Source: Streptomyces plumbidurans (GTDB taxonomy: Bacteria; Actinomycetota; Actinomycetes; Streptomycetales; Streptomycetaceae). From it: DNA of 64,000 nt. Shown here piece after piece: positions 19,060 through 29,068 of the stretch (its first letter is position 1; each line of letters opens with the position of its first letter). Location: NCBI RefSeq assembly GCF_019857225.1, contig NZ_JAFJSY010000001.1:62001-126000 (forward strand), read 5' to 3'. Both the position numbers and the translations under genes were made by a program. The notes beneath the pieces are model-generated. The model did no database searches and was not told the DNA's origin. It saw nothing but the letters and a program-made list of their open reading frames with translations.

Positions 19060-19392
19060 TCAGCGGGCCGGGTCGCGCTCCCAGAGGTAGAAGCGCTGCG
19101 CCATGGCGTCCTTCGGGGACCGCCAGGTGGCGGGGTCGTAGGCGCTGACGTAGGAGGACAGCCGTTCGCTGACGTCACGGAAGTCGGGGTGCTGCGTGAC
19201 CTTGGCGATGGCGGGGCCGGGCTCGCGCTCGGACTCGATCAGATGCATGTAGACGTCGCCGAACTGGAAGAGGCTGCGCCGGACGACGCCGACGAGGTGC
19301 GGCAGCTCTCCCCGGTCGGACTCGGCGAACACCTTGGCGATGTCGGGAGCCGATCCGGGTGCCATGCGGGCGACGATGAGGGCTTGGTGCAT
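19060..19392 (-). CDS. TcmI-family polyketide cyclase (whiE ORFVII type)
   Basis: 110 aa from ATG 19392, with GGAG upstream; the longer open frame starting near 19710 overlaps the aromatase gene and is not used. It has the dimeric ferredoxin-like TcmI fold signatures HQALIVARMAPGSAPDIAKVFAESDRGELPH near the start, the HLIESE stretch and the closing FYLWERDP. It is the last gene of the pigment operon and probably guides late ring closures of the poly-beta-ketone. Confidence 0.93.
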   Translation of the reverse strand: MHQALIVARMAPGSAPDIAKVFAESDRGELPHLVGVVRRSLFQFGDVYMHLIESEREPGPAIAKVTQHPDFRDVSERLSSYVSAYDPATWRSPKDAMAQRFYLWERDPAR

Positions 19393-19415
19393 GGGGGGGT
19401 GGTTCTCCGTCCGGC

Positions 19416-20151
<736 letters not shown>

Positions 20152-20186
20152 GGCGTGTTCTCCTTCTCTGCTGCGCGGGTGCCTCG

Positions 20187-21428
20187 TCACGAGGCTCCGG
20201 TGGCGCGGCGTTGCAGCACGAGCGCCGAGTTCGACCCCATGAGTCCGCGGCTGAGGACCAGCGCCGTGCGCAGTTCGGCGGTGCGGGCCCTGCCAGTGAC
20301 GAGGTCGAGGTCATGGCAGATGTCGAAGACGTTGGGGGTGGGTGGGATCACGCCGTGCTCCATGGCGAGCACGGCGGCCACGGCGTCGAGGACGGGGGCC
20401 GCTCCGTAGCCGCGGCCGATTCCGGTCTTGGGTGCCGTGACCGGAACGCGGGTGCCGAGCACGTCGGCGATCGCGAGGGCCTCGGCGGTGTCCGCCTCCG
20501 GGACGCCGAGGGCGTCGGCGAAGACCACGTCGATCTCCTCGGGGGCGCAGCCTGCCTCGTCCAGCGCGCCCCGCACGGCGTGGGCGAGGCCGTGCCGGGA
20601 CTCCTCCCAGCGGGAGGCGCCGGTGAAGGTGGCCGCGTGTCCGGCGAGCACCGCCCGCACCTGCGCCCCGCGCTCCCGGGCCGTGTGCTCGTCCTCCACG
20701 ACGAGCATGGCGCCGCCCTCGGCGGGCACGAATCCGCAGGCCGCCGAGGTGAAGGGGCGGTAGGCGCGGGTCGGGTCGCTCTCGGTGCTGAGCTCGTCGT
20801 AGCCGAGCTGGCAGACCATGGAGTAGGGGGCGAGCGGTGCCTCGGTCGAGCCGGCCACGATCACGTCGGTGCCGCGTCGCACGGCCCGCGCCGCGTGGGC
20901 GAGGGCGTCCAGGCCGCCGGCCTCGTCGCCGGCGACGACGGAGCAGGGCCCCTTGAAGCCGCGCCGGATGGATATCTGGCCGGTGCTGGCGGCATAGAAC
21001 CAGGCGATGGACTGGTACGGCCCGACGTACCGGCTGCCCTTGCCCCACAGTTGCTGCAGTTCCCGCTGCCCGAACTCGCCGCCGCCGGAGCCGGCCGCGG
21101 TGACCACGCCCACCGAGAAGGGGGCGGCGTCGGTGACGGTCCGGCCGAGGCGGGCTTCCTCCAGGGCCAGGTCGGCGGCGGCCATGGCGAAGTGCGTGAA
21201 GCGGTCGGTCTGGACGAGGAAGCGTTCTTCCACCGCGGCCGACGGGTCGAAGTCGCGCACCTCGCCCGCCACGCGCAGCGGCAGGTGCTCGCAGCCCTCG
21301 CGGGTGACCCGGTCCAGGACGCCGATGCCCTCTCTGGTGGCCTTCCAGAAGGTGTCCGTACTGGCTCCGTTGGGCGCGATCACGCCCATGCCCGTGATGA
21401 CCGCGCGGCGTGAATGGGGTCCGCTCAT
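20187..21428 (-). CDS. KS-beta / chain-length factor (whiE ORFIV type)
   Basis: 413 aa from ATG 21428, ATGA-overlapped with the KS-alpha stop. Thiolase fold like KS-alpha but without the nucleophilic Cys. At the corresponding place the sequence reads [13 protein letters not shown], with Glu169 (GAG codon) where most chain-length factors have Gln. The His residues of KS-alpha are also lost, as expected for this subunit. It pairs with KS-alpha to set chain length; spore-pigment systems are reported to make about 24-carbon chains. Confidence 0.95.
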   Translation of the reverse strand: MSGPHSRRAVITGMGVIAPNGASTDTFWKATREGIGVLDRVTREGCEHLPLRVAGEVRDFDPSAAVEERFLVQTDRFTHFAMAAADLALEEARLGRTVTDAAPFSVGVVTAAGSGGGEFGQRELQQLWGKGSRYVGPYQSIAWFYAASTGQISIRRGFKGPCSVVAGDEAGGLDALAHAARAVRRGTDVIVAGSTEAPLAPYSMVCQLGYDELSTESDPTRAYRPFTSAACGFVPAEGGAMLVVEDEHTARERGAQVRAVLAGHAATFTGASRWEESRHGLAHAVRGALDEAGCAPEEIDVVFADALGVPEADTAEALAIADVLGTRVPVTAPKTGIGRGYGAAPVLDAVAAVLAMEHGVIPPTPNVFDICHDLDLVTGRARTAELRTALVLSRGLMGSNSALVLQRRATGAS

Positions 21429-22693
21429 CGTGTCTTCTCCCTCGGCCGGGTCAGGACCACCGCGGACTGGAAGCCGCCGAACCCGCTGCCCACGGAGAGC
21501 ACGCTGTCGAGTTTCCGGGCGCGTGCGGTGCGCGGGACGTAGTCCAGGTCGCACTCGGGGTCGGGGGTCTCGTAGTTGGCGGTCGGCGGAACGGTCTGGT
21601 GGGCCAGCGCCAGCACGCAGGCGACGAGTTCGATGGCGCCGATCGCGCCGAGCGAGTGGCCCACCATGGACTTGATGGAGCTCATCGGGGTGTCGTAGGC
21701 GTGCGGGCCCAGGGCCCGTTTCACGGCGGCGGTCTCGTGGCGGTCGTTCTGCTGGGTGCCCGAGCCGTGTGCGTTGACGTAATCGATGGCCGTGCCGTCG
21801 AGCCGGGCGTGGTCGAGGGCGGCCTCGATGGCCTTCGCCATCTCCAGGCCCTCACGGGTCAGCCCGGTCATGTGGTAGGCGTTGCCGAAGGTGGCGTAGC
21901 CGCCCAGTTCGCAGTACACCTGCGCGCCGCGGGCCCGGGCGTGTTCGAGCTCTTCCAGGACGAGTACGGCGCCGCCCTCGCCCATCACGAACCCGTCCCG
22001 GTCGGCGTCGAAGGGGCGCGAGGCGTGGGCCGGGTCGTCGTTGTTGGGGGACGTGGCCTTGATCGCGTCGAAGCAGGCCATGGTGATCGGGGAGATCGGC
22101 GAGTCCGACGCCCCTGCTATGCAGATGTCGGCCCGGCCCTCCTGCACGGTGTGAAAGGCGTACCCGACCGCGTCGAGGCCCGAGGTGCAGCCCGTCGAGA
22201 CGGTCTGCACCGGGCCGCGTGCCCGGAACCGCTCCGCGACCGTCGAGGCGAGGGTGCTGGGCGCGAACGCCCGGTGCAGATGCGGCTCGGCCCGGTCGGG
22301 GTCGACGTCCCAGCGCTCACCGTCGTGGCTGACGAGGACGTAGTCGTGCTCGAGGCGTGTGGTGCCGCCGACCGCGGTGCCCAGGGAGACCCCGACGCGC
22401 CACGGGTTCTCCCGCTCCATGTCGAGCCCGGCGTCGCGTACCGCCTCCGCGCCGGCCACCAGGGCGAACTGTATGTACCGGTCGCACCGTGCGATCTGCT
22501 CGGCGTCCAGGCCCCCCGCCGCCGGGTCGAAGTCGCACTCGGCGGCGATCCGCGACCGCAGCCCCGCCGGATCGAAGAACGTGATGCCCCGCGTCGCGGT
22601 GCGTCCGGCGGCCAGGAGGTCCCAGAACGCCGGTACGCCGATGCCGCCCGGTGCGACGATGCCTATGCCGGTGACGGCCACCCGTCGGCTCAT
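21425..22693 (-). CDS. KS-alpha ketosynthase (whiE ORFIII type)
   Basis: 422 aa from ATG 22693, ATGA-overlapped with the cupin stop. Full beta-ketoacyl synthase with [14 protein letters not shown] (Cys169), [14 protein letters not shown] (His309) and [12 protein letters not shown] (Lys341, His346). [13 protein letters not shown] is conserved in type II aromatic PKS KS-alpha proteins. It is the condensing enzyme of the pigment minimal PKS. The longer in-frame opening to 22903 overlaps the cupin gene and is rejected. Confidence 0.97.
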   Translation of the reverse strand: MSRRVAVTGIGIVAPGGIGVPAFWDLLAAGRTATRGITFFDPAGLRSRIAAECDFDPAAGGLDAEQIARCDRYIQFALVAGAEAVRDAGLDMERENPWRVGVSLGTAVGGTTRLEHDYVLVSHDGERWDVDPDRAEPHLHRAFAPSTLASTVAERFRARGPVQTVSTGCTSGLDAVGYAFHTVQEGRADICIAGASDSPISPITMACFDAIKATSPNNDDPAHASRPFDADRDGFVMGEGGAVLVLEELEHARARGAQVYCELGGYATFGNAYHMTGLTREGLEMAKAIEAALDHARLDGTAIDYVNAHGSGTQQNDRHETAAVKRALGPHAYDTPMSSIKSMVGHSLGAIGAIELVACVLALAHQTVPPTANYETPDPECDLDYVPRTARARKLDSVLSVGSGFGGFQSAVVLTRPREKTR

Positions 22694-23100
22694 GAACCGA
22701 CCTCGGCGACGGGCTCGGTCTCCTCGGTGTCGACGTGACCGAGCTGCGGGCTCGGTGCGAGCGGGCCGAGGTGGAAGACGATGCGGGCCTCCACGTTGCC
22801 GACGTTGCGGAAGCGGTGGCGCATGTGGGCGGGGATCATCAGCCCCTGCTCGGGCCGCAGCGGTTGGGGGACGCCGTCCAGGTCGACCTCCAGCTCCCCG
22901 CACACGACGTACACGAACTCCTCGGAGTACGGGTGGTAGTGCTCGGCGATGCGGTCGCCGGGCTGCACGATGGCGACGCCCATGAATCCGCTGGTGGAGC
23001 CGACGGTGGTGGGGGTGAGCATGGCGCGCAGGTCGCCGCCGCGCCGGCGGTTGGGCGCGACCTCGCTGAGATCCACGATTCTGGGACGGGATGTGATCAC
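22690..23100 (-). CDS. cupin protein (whiE ORFII type)
   Basis: 136 aa from GTG 23100, with GGAGG 7 nt upstream. Single cupin barrel: motif 1 [23 protein letters not shown] carries the metal-binding His, His and Glu, and motif 2 contains [16 protein letters not shown]. Cupins of this kind accompany aromatic PKS operons and probably help cyclisation or oxidation, or stabilise the complex. It is the second gene of the pigment operon and overlaps KS-alpha by 4 bases. Confidence 0.92.
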   Translation of the reverse strand: MITSRPRIVDLSEVAPNRRRGGDLRAMLTPTTVGSTSGFMGVAIVQPGDRIAEHYHPYSEEFVYVVCGELEVDLDGVPQPLRPEQGLMIPAHMRHRFRNVGNVEARIVFHLGPLAPSPQLGHVDTEETEPVAEVGS

Positions 23101-23163
23101 GACGTTCCTCCGTTCAGGTCCTGCATCGACGTGGGGGTCTGCCCGCCACGGCCCGGTGGGACT

Positions 23164-24306
23164 TCAGGCCTCGGGCGAGCGGCGGTCGGTGACGAGATCC
23201 ATGCGGGCGAGCTTCACGAAGCGCGCCAGCTCGGCGTCCCTGGGCGCGGACGCCTCGGCGGGGAACTCGGTGAGCTCGACGGCCTGCGCGGGGTCCGCGA
23301 GGCCGAGGATCAGCGCCGGGTCGGCGGCGTCGAGTCCGCCGCTGACCTCGACCAGCCGTACGACGACGTCGTCGCGCTGGAAGATGGTGCTGCGCACGAC
23401 CGGGCTGCGCAGGTCGTCGGCGGCCGCCTCGTCCTGACGGGCCAGCAGTTCCGCCAGGCGCATACCGCGGCCGGGCCGGGCCGGGTAGGACAGGGCGTAC
23501 CGCTCCGCGTGGCCCGCCTGCCGCTCGGCCGTCACATGGTGCACGGCGGGCAGCGCGGCCCGGGTGAAGAAGACCCGGGCGGACTCGGGGTCGTTGAGGT
23601 CCCGGTCCTGCTCCAGATAGGGGTTGACGGCCTCCTCGACGGCGCGGATCTCGGGCTGGCGGGAGACATGGCGCAGCGCGGCGAGCAGGTCGCCCCGTAC
23701 CTCGATGGCCCGCACCACCCGGTTGCCGTGCATGAACAGGGAGGTGCGGCACAGCCGGGTGGTCTCGTCGACCTTCGGCTCGGGCGAGGCGTAGTCGGCG
23801 AGGATCTTCGCGACCTTCTCCTCGCTGCCCGGCTTGACGGTGAAGGTGAGGGCGTGCCGGATCAGGCCGTCGCCGATCCTGGGCGCCGACTGCAGGCGGC
23901 GCTCGGCGGACTGGGTGCCGGCCGCCGGACCGCCGGTCTCGCGCACGACGTGGAAGCGCAGCGACCGGGTGTCACGGACGCAGCTGTGCAGCGGCTCCAC
24001 CATCCGTACGTGTTCCTCGCTGTTGACCCAGGCGAGGAACGGCGGGGCGCTCTCCCACTCGCTGGTGATCAGCCACTGGGAGGGGTTCTCGATGGACTGG
24101 CACAGCTGGTCGCTGACGTGTCCGGGGACGGAGGCGACCTGGTTGCACAGGAGTTCGTACGCCTCCAGGAACTGCTGCTGGGCGCCGTCGTAGACGTCCA
24201 CCAGGAGGACGACCCGGAGTCTGGAGCCGTCGAACACGGACTGGGAGACTCGGGGCGACACCTGTCGCGAGGGCGAACCGGTTGCACGTTCCGACGTGGT
24301 GGTCAT
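23164..24306 (-). CDS. SchA/CurD-like protein (whiE ORFI type)
   Basis: 380 aa from ATG 24306 (MTTTSERATGSP); a GTG at 24315 in frame is closer to AAGGAG and would add three residues. Recognised as the SchA/CurD-like domain protein found at the head of spore-pigment operons; it looks like tandem ferredoxin-like (ABM/TcmI-like) units, with repeated RTSLFMHGNRVVRAIEVRGD and RSTIFQRDDVVVRLVEVSGG segments. Biochemical role unsettled. It is the promoter-proximal gene of the leftward pigment operon, 115 nt from the sortase stop. Confidence 0.88.
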   Translation of the reverse strand: MTTTSERATGSPSRQVSPRVSQSVFDGSRLRVVLLVDVYDGAQQQFLEAYELLCNQVASVPGHVSDQLCQSIENPSQWLITSEWESAPPFLAWVNSEEHVRMVEPLHSCVRDTRSLRFHVVRETGGPAAGTQSAERRLQSAPRIGDGLIRHALTFTVKPGSEEKVAKILADYASPEPKVDETTRLCRTSLFMHGNRVVRAIEVRGDLLAALRHVSRQPEIRAVEEAVNPYLEQDRDLNDPESARVFFTRAALPAVHHVTAERQAGHAERYALSYPARPGRGMRLAELLARQDEAAADDLRSPVVRSTIFQRDDVVVRLVEVSGGLDAADPALILGLADPAQAVELTEFPAEASAPRDAELARFVKLARMDLVTDRRSPEA

Positions 24307-24430
24307 CCTGCGCACATCTCCTTCAAGGGCGGAAGTGGTCCTTCGGCCGCGGTGATGCGGCGTCGGCGTTCCTCGATCGTGTGCCTGTGCCCGGAAGCCC
24401 GCGACTCGTATGAACTACGCGGGTGATCTC

Positions 24431-25144
24431 TCAGACGAGACGGGCGAAGACCACGAGGTTGTCGGTGTAGTCGTGGACCGAGCGGTCGTAGTCACCCGCG
24501 CAGGTGATGAGGCGTGCCTCGGCGCGCGGGGTGTCGTCGTAGACGCGGTCGCTGGGGAAGTCGGACTTCTCGTAGGTCTGCGCGTCGTAGACCTGGAAGG
24601 TCGCCGTGCTCCCGTCGGCCCGGTCGACGTAGAAGAGGTCGCCCTTCTCCAGTTCGCCGAGGTTGGCGAAGACGGCCGCGGACGTCTTGGTGTCGACGTG
24701 CCCGGCGATGACCGCGGTGCCCGTCTCCCCGGGCGAGGCGCCCTTGGCGTGCCAGCCGACGAGGTTGGTGTTCGCGGCGGGAGGCGGTTCCAGCTGCCCG
24801 GTGGGGCCGATGTAGAGGTCGGTGAAGGGTGCGTCGACCCAGATCTTGGGGATGCGCAGGCGCACCGGCTCGGAGCGGCGCAGATGCTTGCCCACCGGCC
24901 GGTCCTCGGAGGAGTCCGGGGCGGCGTCGTGGGACGGTGACGCGACCGGCCGGGGGGCCGCGGCGGCGGGGCGCGGGGCGGTCGAACGGCCGGAGGCGTC
25001 GTTCGCGGAGTTGTGGCCGCTGATCAGGCTCGCGACCAGGAGCAGACCGGCGGCGGCGCACATCATCATCGCCCCCGAGCGGGACGATCCCGGCCCGCCG
25101 GGGCCCGGCTCGTCGTCGGTGGGTGAAGAGGGGGGAGCTGCCAT
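24431..25144 (-). CDS. class F-like sortase
   Basis: 237 aa from ATG 25144, with GAGG upstream. Short cytoplasmic tail, one TM helix at about 24-43, a Ser/Pro/Ala-rich linker, then the sortase barrel. Catalytic His149 (AGHVDT), Cys215 (RLITCAG) and probable Arg221. RIPKIWVDAPF and LVGWHAKGASPGETGTAVIAGH are typical of small actinobacterial class F enzymes. It would act outside the membrane, cleaving a sorting signal and joining protein to cell wall. The adjacent upstream gene encodes a likely anchored partner. It is unusual to find it inside a whiE locus. Confidence 0.9.
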   Translation of the reverse strand: MAAPPSSPTDDEPGPGGPGSSRSGAMMMCAAAGLLLVASLISGHNSANDASGRSTAPRPAAAAPRPVASPSHDAAPDSSEDRPVGKHLRRSEPVRLRIPKIWVDAPFTDLYIGPTGQLEPPPAANTNLVGWHAKGASPGETGTAVIAGHVDTKTSAAVFANLGELEKGDLFYVDRADGSTATFQVYDAQTYEKSDFPSDRVYDDTPRAEARLITCAGDYDRSVHDYTDNLVVFARLV

Positions 25145-25265
25145 CGGAGAACCACCTCAATCGGACACGGCAGCGGGGTGGAGCGGGTGCGGGGACAGCG
25201 GGCCGGGCCGCCACTCGGGGCACAAGTGGCGGCCACGGCTTCGCTATCGCATCCGGCACGGGTCG

Positions 25266-25742
25266 TCAGGCCGGGTTTCCGGCCGGCCTCTTGCGGCGCA
25301 CCGCGTACAGGCCGGTGGCGGCAACGGCCAGCACGGCCAGACCGCCGGCGGTCGTGGTGGGGGTGGCGAGCGCTCCGCCACCGGTGTGCATTCCGCCGCT
25401 GGGCTTCTCGTGCCCGCCGCCCCAGGAGTCGTTGCCGCCGCCGTCGCGGTCGCCCCAGTCGCTCTTGCCGCCGTTGTCCTTGTAGGTGTCGGGGTCCGTC
25501 TTCGGGTCCCGCGAGCTGCCCCAGTCGTCGTGGTCGTTCACCGCGGTCAGCGCACCGCCACCGGTGTGCATGCCGCCGTGCGGTGATTCGTGCGTGCCTT
25601 GCTCCTTGCCGTGCGAGGATCCGTCGCTGTACGAAGAGTCGTCGTGATCCCAGTTGCCTCCGGCGGCGTACGCGCCGGGGGCGCCGAAGGCCAGGGCGGC
25701 GGAGGCCGCCGCTGTGGCCAGGATCAAGCGGGCAGAGCGCAT
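25266..25742 (-). CDS. secreted, C-terminally anchored protein with two GGMHTGGGAL motifs
   Basis: 158 aa from ATG 25742. Signal peptide 1-26 (cut near AYAAGG). A hydrophilic Asp/Gly/Ser/His-rich body follows, then a C-terminal TM segment at about 131-147 and the positively charged tail RRKRPAGNPA, the layout of a sortase substrate. No LPXTG is present; LATPT (125-129) precedes the TM and loosely resembles LAXTG signals. The decapeptide GGMHTGGGAL occurs twice, at 56-65 and 116-125, 60 residues apart. It lies 121 nt upstream of the sortase on the same strand. Function unknown. Confidence 0.8.
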   Translation of the reverse strand: MRSARLILATAAASAALAFGAPGAYAAGGNWDHDDSSYSDGSSHGKEQGTHESPHGGMHTGGGALTAVNDHDDWGSSRDPKTDPDTYKDNGGKSDWGDRDGGGNDSWGGGHEKPSGGMHTGGGALATPTTTAGGLAVLAVAATGLYAVRRKRPAGNPA

Positions 25743-25858
25743 CTGATGGTCCTTCCGTCACGGCCCGGCAGCTGGGACTTGGTCAGCTGACTTGACCGGG
25801 CCCCGACGTGATCCACCGTCAGTCACTCGGGTCCGGGCCACCAGTCGGGACGATCAGC

Positions 25859-25884
25859 CGGGTGAAGCGGCCCGGCTTCACCCG
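25859..25884 (-). terminator. hairpin after the FAD hydroxylase gene
   Basis: CGGGTGAAGC at 25859-25868 and its exact inverse GCTTCACCCG at 25875-25884 form a 10-bp stem with a 6-nt loop, 20 nt beyond the hydroxylase stop. It would separate the hydroxylase transcript from the anchored-protein/sortase genes downstream. Confidence 0.65.
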
Positions 25885-25904
25885 TGACTGCGCTCATCGA
25901 GTGA

Positions 25905-27560
25905 TCAATCCCGTGCCAGCGCCTTGGCGAGGACCTCGTGCAGCACGGTTTCGGCGTCCGCGACGGGGCCGGCCGACCGCCAGGCGACGAACCCGTCCGG
26001 CCGAACGAGGACGGCGCCCCCGCGGGTGACGCCGTGGGCCTGCGCCCAGTCCGCGTCGCCGTCGGTGACCAGGTCCGCTCCGGTTCCGGTGCCCACCCGG
26101 TAGGAGGTGAGCGGGACCGGGATCCGCTGGGCCAGCCGGACGGCGGCGCGGTGCCAGCCGCTGGGGTCGCCGGCGTCGGACAGCAGGACCGGCGTGCGCT
26201 CGTACAGGTCGAGGGTGGAGACCCTCTCCTCCTCGCGCCGCACCCACAAGTGCGGGGCCCGGCTGCCGGGCTCGCCGGACAGGTCGAGGTTTTCCGGTAC
26301 GACGGCTGCCGCCGGGTCGGCGCCGACGACGGCGCCCTGCGGATAGCGGTAGCCGAGGGCGACGTTGAGGATGCCGCGCTGGGGGCCGCCGCCGGCGCCG
26401 GGCGGCGGGGTGAATCCGGGATGGCTGTGCTCGGCCGAGCGGACGGCGGCGCGGGCGCTGGTGGCCTCCGCGACCGGGCGGCGCTCCGCGTCGTAGCTGT
26501 CGAGGAGCCCCTCCCCCGCCCAGCGGCCGAGGACGGCGGCCAGTTTCCAGGCGAGGTTGTGCGCGTCCTGGATGCCGGTGTTGGAGCCGAAGGCCCCGGT
26601 GGGCGACATCTCGTGGGCCGAGTCGCCGGCCAGGAAGACCCGTCCGGAGCGGTAGCGCTCGGCGACGCGCTGCGCGGCGTGCCAGGGGGCGCGGCCGGTG
26701 ATCTCCACGTCGAGGTCCGCGACTCCGACGGCACGACGGATGTGCTCGATGCACCGCTCGTCGGTGAACTCCTCGAGGGTTTCGCCGTGTTCGGGGTGCC
26801 AGGGGGCGTGGAAGACCCAGTTCTCGCGGTTGTCCACGGGCAGCAGCGCACCGTCGGCGTCCGGGTTCGTCAGATAGCAGACGATGAAGCGGCGCTCGCC
26901 CACGACGTCGGCGAGGGCGCGGGAGCGGAAGGTGACGCTGACGTTGTGGAACAGGTCGCCGGGGCCGCTCCGGCCGATGCCGAGCTGTTCGCGGACGGGG
27001 CTGCGGGGGCCGTCGGCGGCGACGAGGTAGTCGGCGCGGACGGTGGTGTGCTCGCCGGTCTCCCGGCTCTTGACGACGGCGGTGACGCCCGTGGGGTCGC
27101 TGTCGAACGACATCATCTCGGTGTTGAAGCGCAGCTCGCCGCAGAGCCGCGCGGCCTGGTCGAGGAGGACCGGCTCCAGGTCGTTCTGGCTGCACAGGCA
27201 CCAGCCGCTGGGGCTGAAGCGGGCGAGTCCGCCGCCGGGGTCGATCTCCTTGAAGAGCCATTCACCGGCGTCGCCGACCAGGGTGGGCGTCTGCAGGATG
27301 CCGTGGTTGTCGGCCAGGGTGGCGGCGGCCCGTCGGATGCCCTGCTCGACGCCGGCCACCCGGAACAGCTCCATCGTGCGGACGTTGTTGCCGCGGCCGC
27401 GCGGATGGATGGAGGTGCCGGCGTGCCGCTCCACCAGCAGATGGCGCACGCCCAGGCGGCCCAGGAACAGCGACGTCGACAGGCCGACCAGGGAGCCGCC
27501 GACGATGAGCACCGGGACCCTGAGGGTGCCGTGGTCGGCCTGATCGGCTCGTTGCTTCAT
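25905..27560 (-). CDS. FAD-dependent aromatic hydroxylase (whiE ORFVIII type)
   Basis: 551 aa from ATG 27560. Group A flavoprotein monooxygenase: VLIVGGSLVGLSTSLFLGRLG (GxGxxG region, second Gly as Ser), the middle DG motif VAADGPRSPVRE, and FLAGDSAHEMSPTGAFGSNTGIQDAHNLAWKL for FAD ribityl binding. A C-terminal thioredoxin-like region is as in PgaE/RdmE-type polyketide hydroxylases. NAD(P)H-dependent hydroxylation of the aromatic pigment precursor is expected. In S. coelicolor, from memory, this gene is divergent from the rest of whiE; here it is on the same strand, with two genes between. Confidence 0.92.
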   Translation of the reverse strand: MKQRADQADHGTLRVPVLIVGGSLVGLSTSLFLGRLGVRHLLVERHAGTSIHPRGRGNNVRTMELFRVAGVEQGIRRAAATLADNHGILQTPTLVGDAGEWLFKEIDPGGGLARFSPSGWCLCSQNDLEPVLLDQAARLCGELRFNTEMMSFDSDPTGVTAVVKSRETGEHTTVRADYLVAADGPRSPVREQLGIGRSGPGDLFHNVSVTFRSRALADVVGERRFIVCYLTNPDADGALLPVDNRENWVFHAPWHPEHGETLEEFTDERCIEHIRRAVGVADLDVEITGRAPWHAAQRVAERYRSGRVFLAGDSAHEMSPTGAFGSNTGIQDAHNLAWKLAAVLGRWAGEGLLDSYDAERRPVAEATSARAAVRSAEHSHPGFTPPPGAGGGPQRGILNVALGYRYPQGAVVGADPAAAVVPENLDLSGEPGSRAPHLWVRREEERVSTLDLYERTPVLLSDAGDPSGWHRAAVRLAQRIPVPLTSYRVGTGTGADLVTDGDADWAQAHGVTRGGAVLVRPDGFVAWRSAGPVADAETVLHEVLAKALARD

Positions 27561-27924
27561 GACGCTCGCCTTCCGCTCGTCGTCCGCGCGCCCGTTTCAT
27601 GCGCTCGTCCGGATCGGTCCGGGTTCTCATGCATGCCCCGGCAAGCTGACGACACCTCAGACTTCACCCGGCTGGCACCCGGTGGGCGGTGCGGGGCGGG
27701 GAGCTGACGGGGTGTGAGTACGGCGGGGGGCTACAAGGCAAGCAGCGACACTCCGTGCCGACGATCGGTGCGGGCGCCGCGCGCGGGGCGTTCGGGTCGC
27801 GCGAAGGTCGGCGATTCTTCACCCAACGCACGCAACGTGCCCTTGAGTTCGGCGCTCGACGGTGTGAGATTACGAATGACCAACGCTCGGCACGCAGGTA
27901 AACGGGACGGACCACGGGGGACTG
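27561..27924. promoter_or_regulatory. 364-bp divergent intergenic region
   Basis: This lies between the pigment hydroxylase (leftward) and the first exopolysaccharide gene (rightward), so it should hold both promoters. I see no convincing coding frame and no recognisable sigma consensus. A short GCACG-CAA-CGTGC inverted repeat occurs at about 27829-27841, and the right side is less GC-rich around GAGATTACGAATGACCAACG. Confidence 0.4.
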
Positions 27925-29004
27925 ATGGCCGATTGCCCGAGCACGCGCATCGGAGTCGCCGGATACGGCTACTGGGGGACCAAACATGTCCGGGTACTGA
28001 CAAGTCTGGCCGGTGTCCAGGTCACCGTGATCGAGCCCGACGAGGAGCGCAGACGCCGGGCACGGGCCGACCATCCCGAAGTGGGCGTCGTACGGGACCT
28101 GGACGACATGCTCGACGGACTCGACGGACTCGTGGTGGTCACCCCGCCCGCGACCCATGCCCGGCTCGCCATCAAGGCGCTCGGCGCCAAAGTGCCCACT
28201 CTGGTCGAGAAGCCGCTGGTGCTGCTGGAACAGGACGGCGTCGCGGTCGTGGAGGCCGCGCGGGCGGCCGGCGTGCAGCTGATGGTGGGTCATGTCTTCG
28301 CGTACGACGCCGCCGTCCGCAAACTCCGGGACGTCATCGCCTCCGGTGAGCTCGGCCGGGTGCTGCACATCGACTGCGCCAGGCTGAACCTCGGGCGCTA
28401 CCGGCAGGACTGCGACGTCGTCTGGGATCTGGCGCCCCATGACATCTCGATCGTCGCCCACCTGCTCGGCGAGCTGCCCGCGACGGTCTCGGCCTGGACC
28501 CACCGGGCGGCGGTGCGGGCCGCGCACGCCGATGTGGCCCACCTCCGGCTGGACTTCGCGGAAGCGGGTGTTTCCGCCTTCGTGCACGTCAGCTGGCTGG
28601 CCCCGGAGAAGGTCCGGCGCATCACCGTCGTGGGCGAGAGGAAGACCGCCGTCTACGACGACCTCGCCGGGGACCAGCGTCTGAGGATCCACGACGTCGG
28701 TGTGGACCTGTCCGACCATGACGCGGCGACGGACTCCGGCTCCCCGGTGGTGCACCGCTGCGGTGACATCGTTTCCCCACCTGTTCCCGGCGCCGAACCG
28801 CTGATGGTGCAGGACGCCCATTTCGTCGACTGCGTGCGCGCCGGTACGCCGCCCGCGACGCCCGGCGAGCAGGGCCTCGCCGTCGTCCGGGTCCTGGCCG
28901 CCGCGGACCGGGCGGCGAGCACGGGAGCGCCGGCCACCGTGGCGCGGCGCCACACGGCGGCCGGTGCGGGATGGGGCCGGACCTCCGTCGAGGTGGCCTC
29001 GTGA
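27925..29004 (+). CDS. Gfo/Idh/MocA-family NAD(P)-dependent sugar oxidoreductase
   Basis: 359 aa from ATG 27925, with GGGGGA upstream. N-terminal Rossmann site GVAGYGYWGTKHVR, VVTPPATHA and the catalytic-region EKP motif (TLVEKPLVL). The C-terminal half contains DLAPHDISIVAHLLGE with the HD pair seen in UDP-GlcNAc(A) 3-dehydrogenase (WbpB/WlbA-like) members. It heads the polysaccharide locus and probably oxidises a nucleotide sugar; the NDP-sugar dehydrogenase further down the locus would suit such a path. Exact substrate not readable. Confidence 0.85.
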   Translation: MADCPSTRIGVAGYGYWGTKHVRVLTSLAGVQVTVIEPDEERRRRARADHPEVGVVRDLDDMLDGLDGLVVVTPPATHARLAIKALGAKVPTLVEKPLVLLEQDGVAVVEAARAAGVQLMVGHVFAYDAAVRKLRDVIASGELGRVLHIDCARLNLGRYRQDCDVVWDLAPHDISIVAHLLGELPATVSAWTHRAAVRAAHADVAHLRLDFAEAGVSAFVHVSWLAPEKVRRITVVGERKTAVYDDLAGDQRLRIHDVGVDLSDHDAATDSGSPVVHRCGDIVSPPVPGAEPLMVQDAHFVDCVRAGTPPATPGEQGLAVVRVLAAADRAASTGAPATVARRHTAAGAGWGRTSVEVAS

Positions 29005-29068
29005 CCGGGGCACCTGCACCTCTCCTCCTGCGTCGTGCCGCCCGGCCGGCCGGAAGGGGGTGAGTGTG

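Noticed and set aside
21429..22903. Longer frames for KS-alpha and KS-beta
   Set aside because: Extensions overlap upstream genes by up to 200 nt and are Arg/Pro-rich; ATGA couplings mark the true starts.
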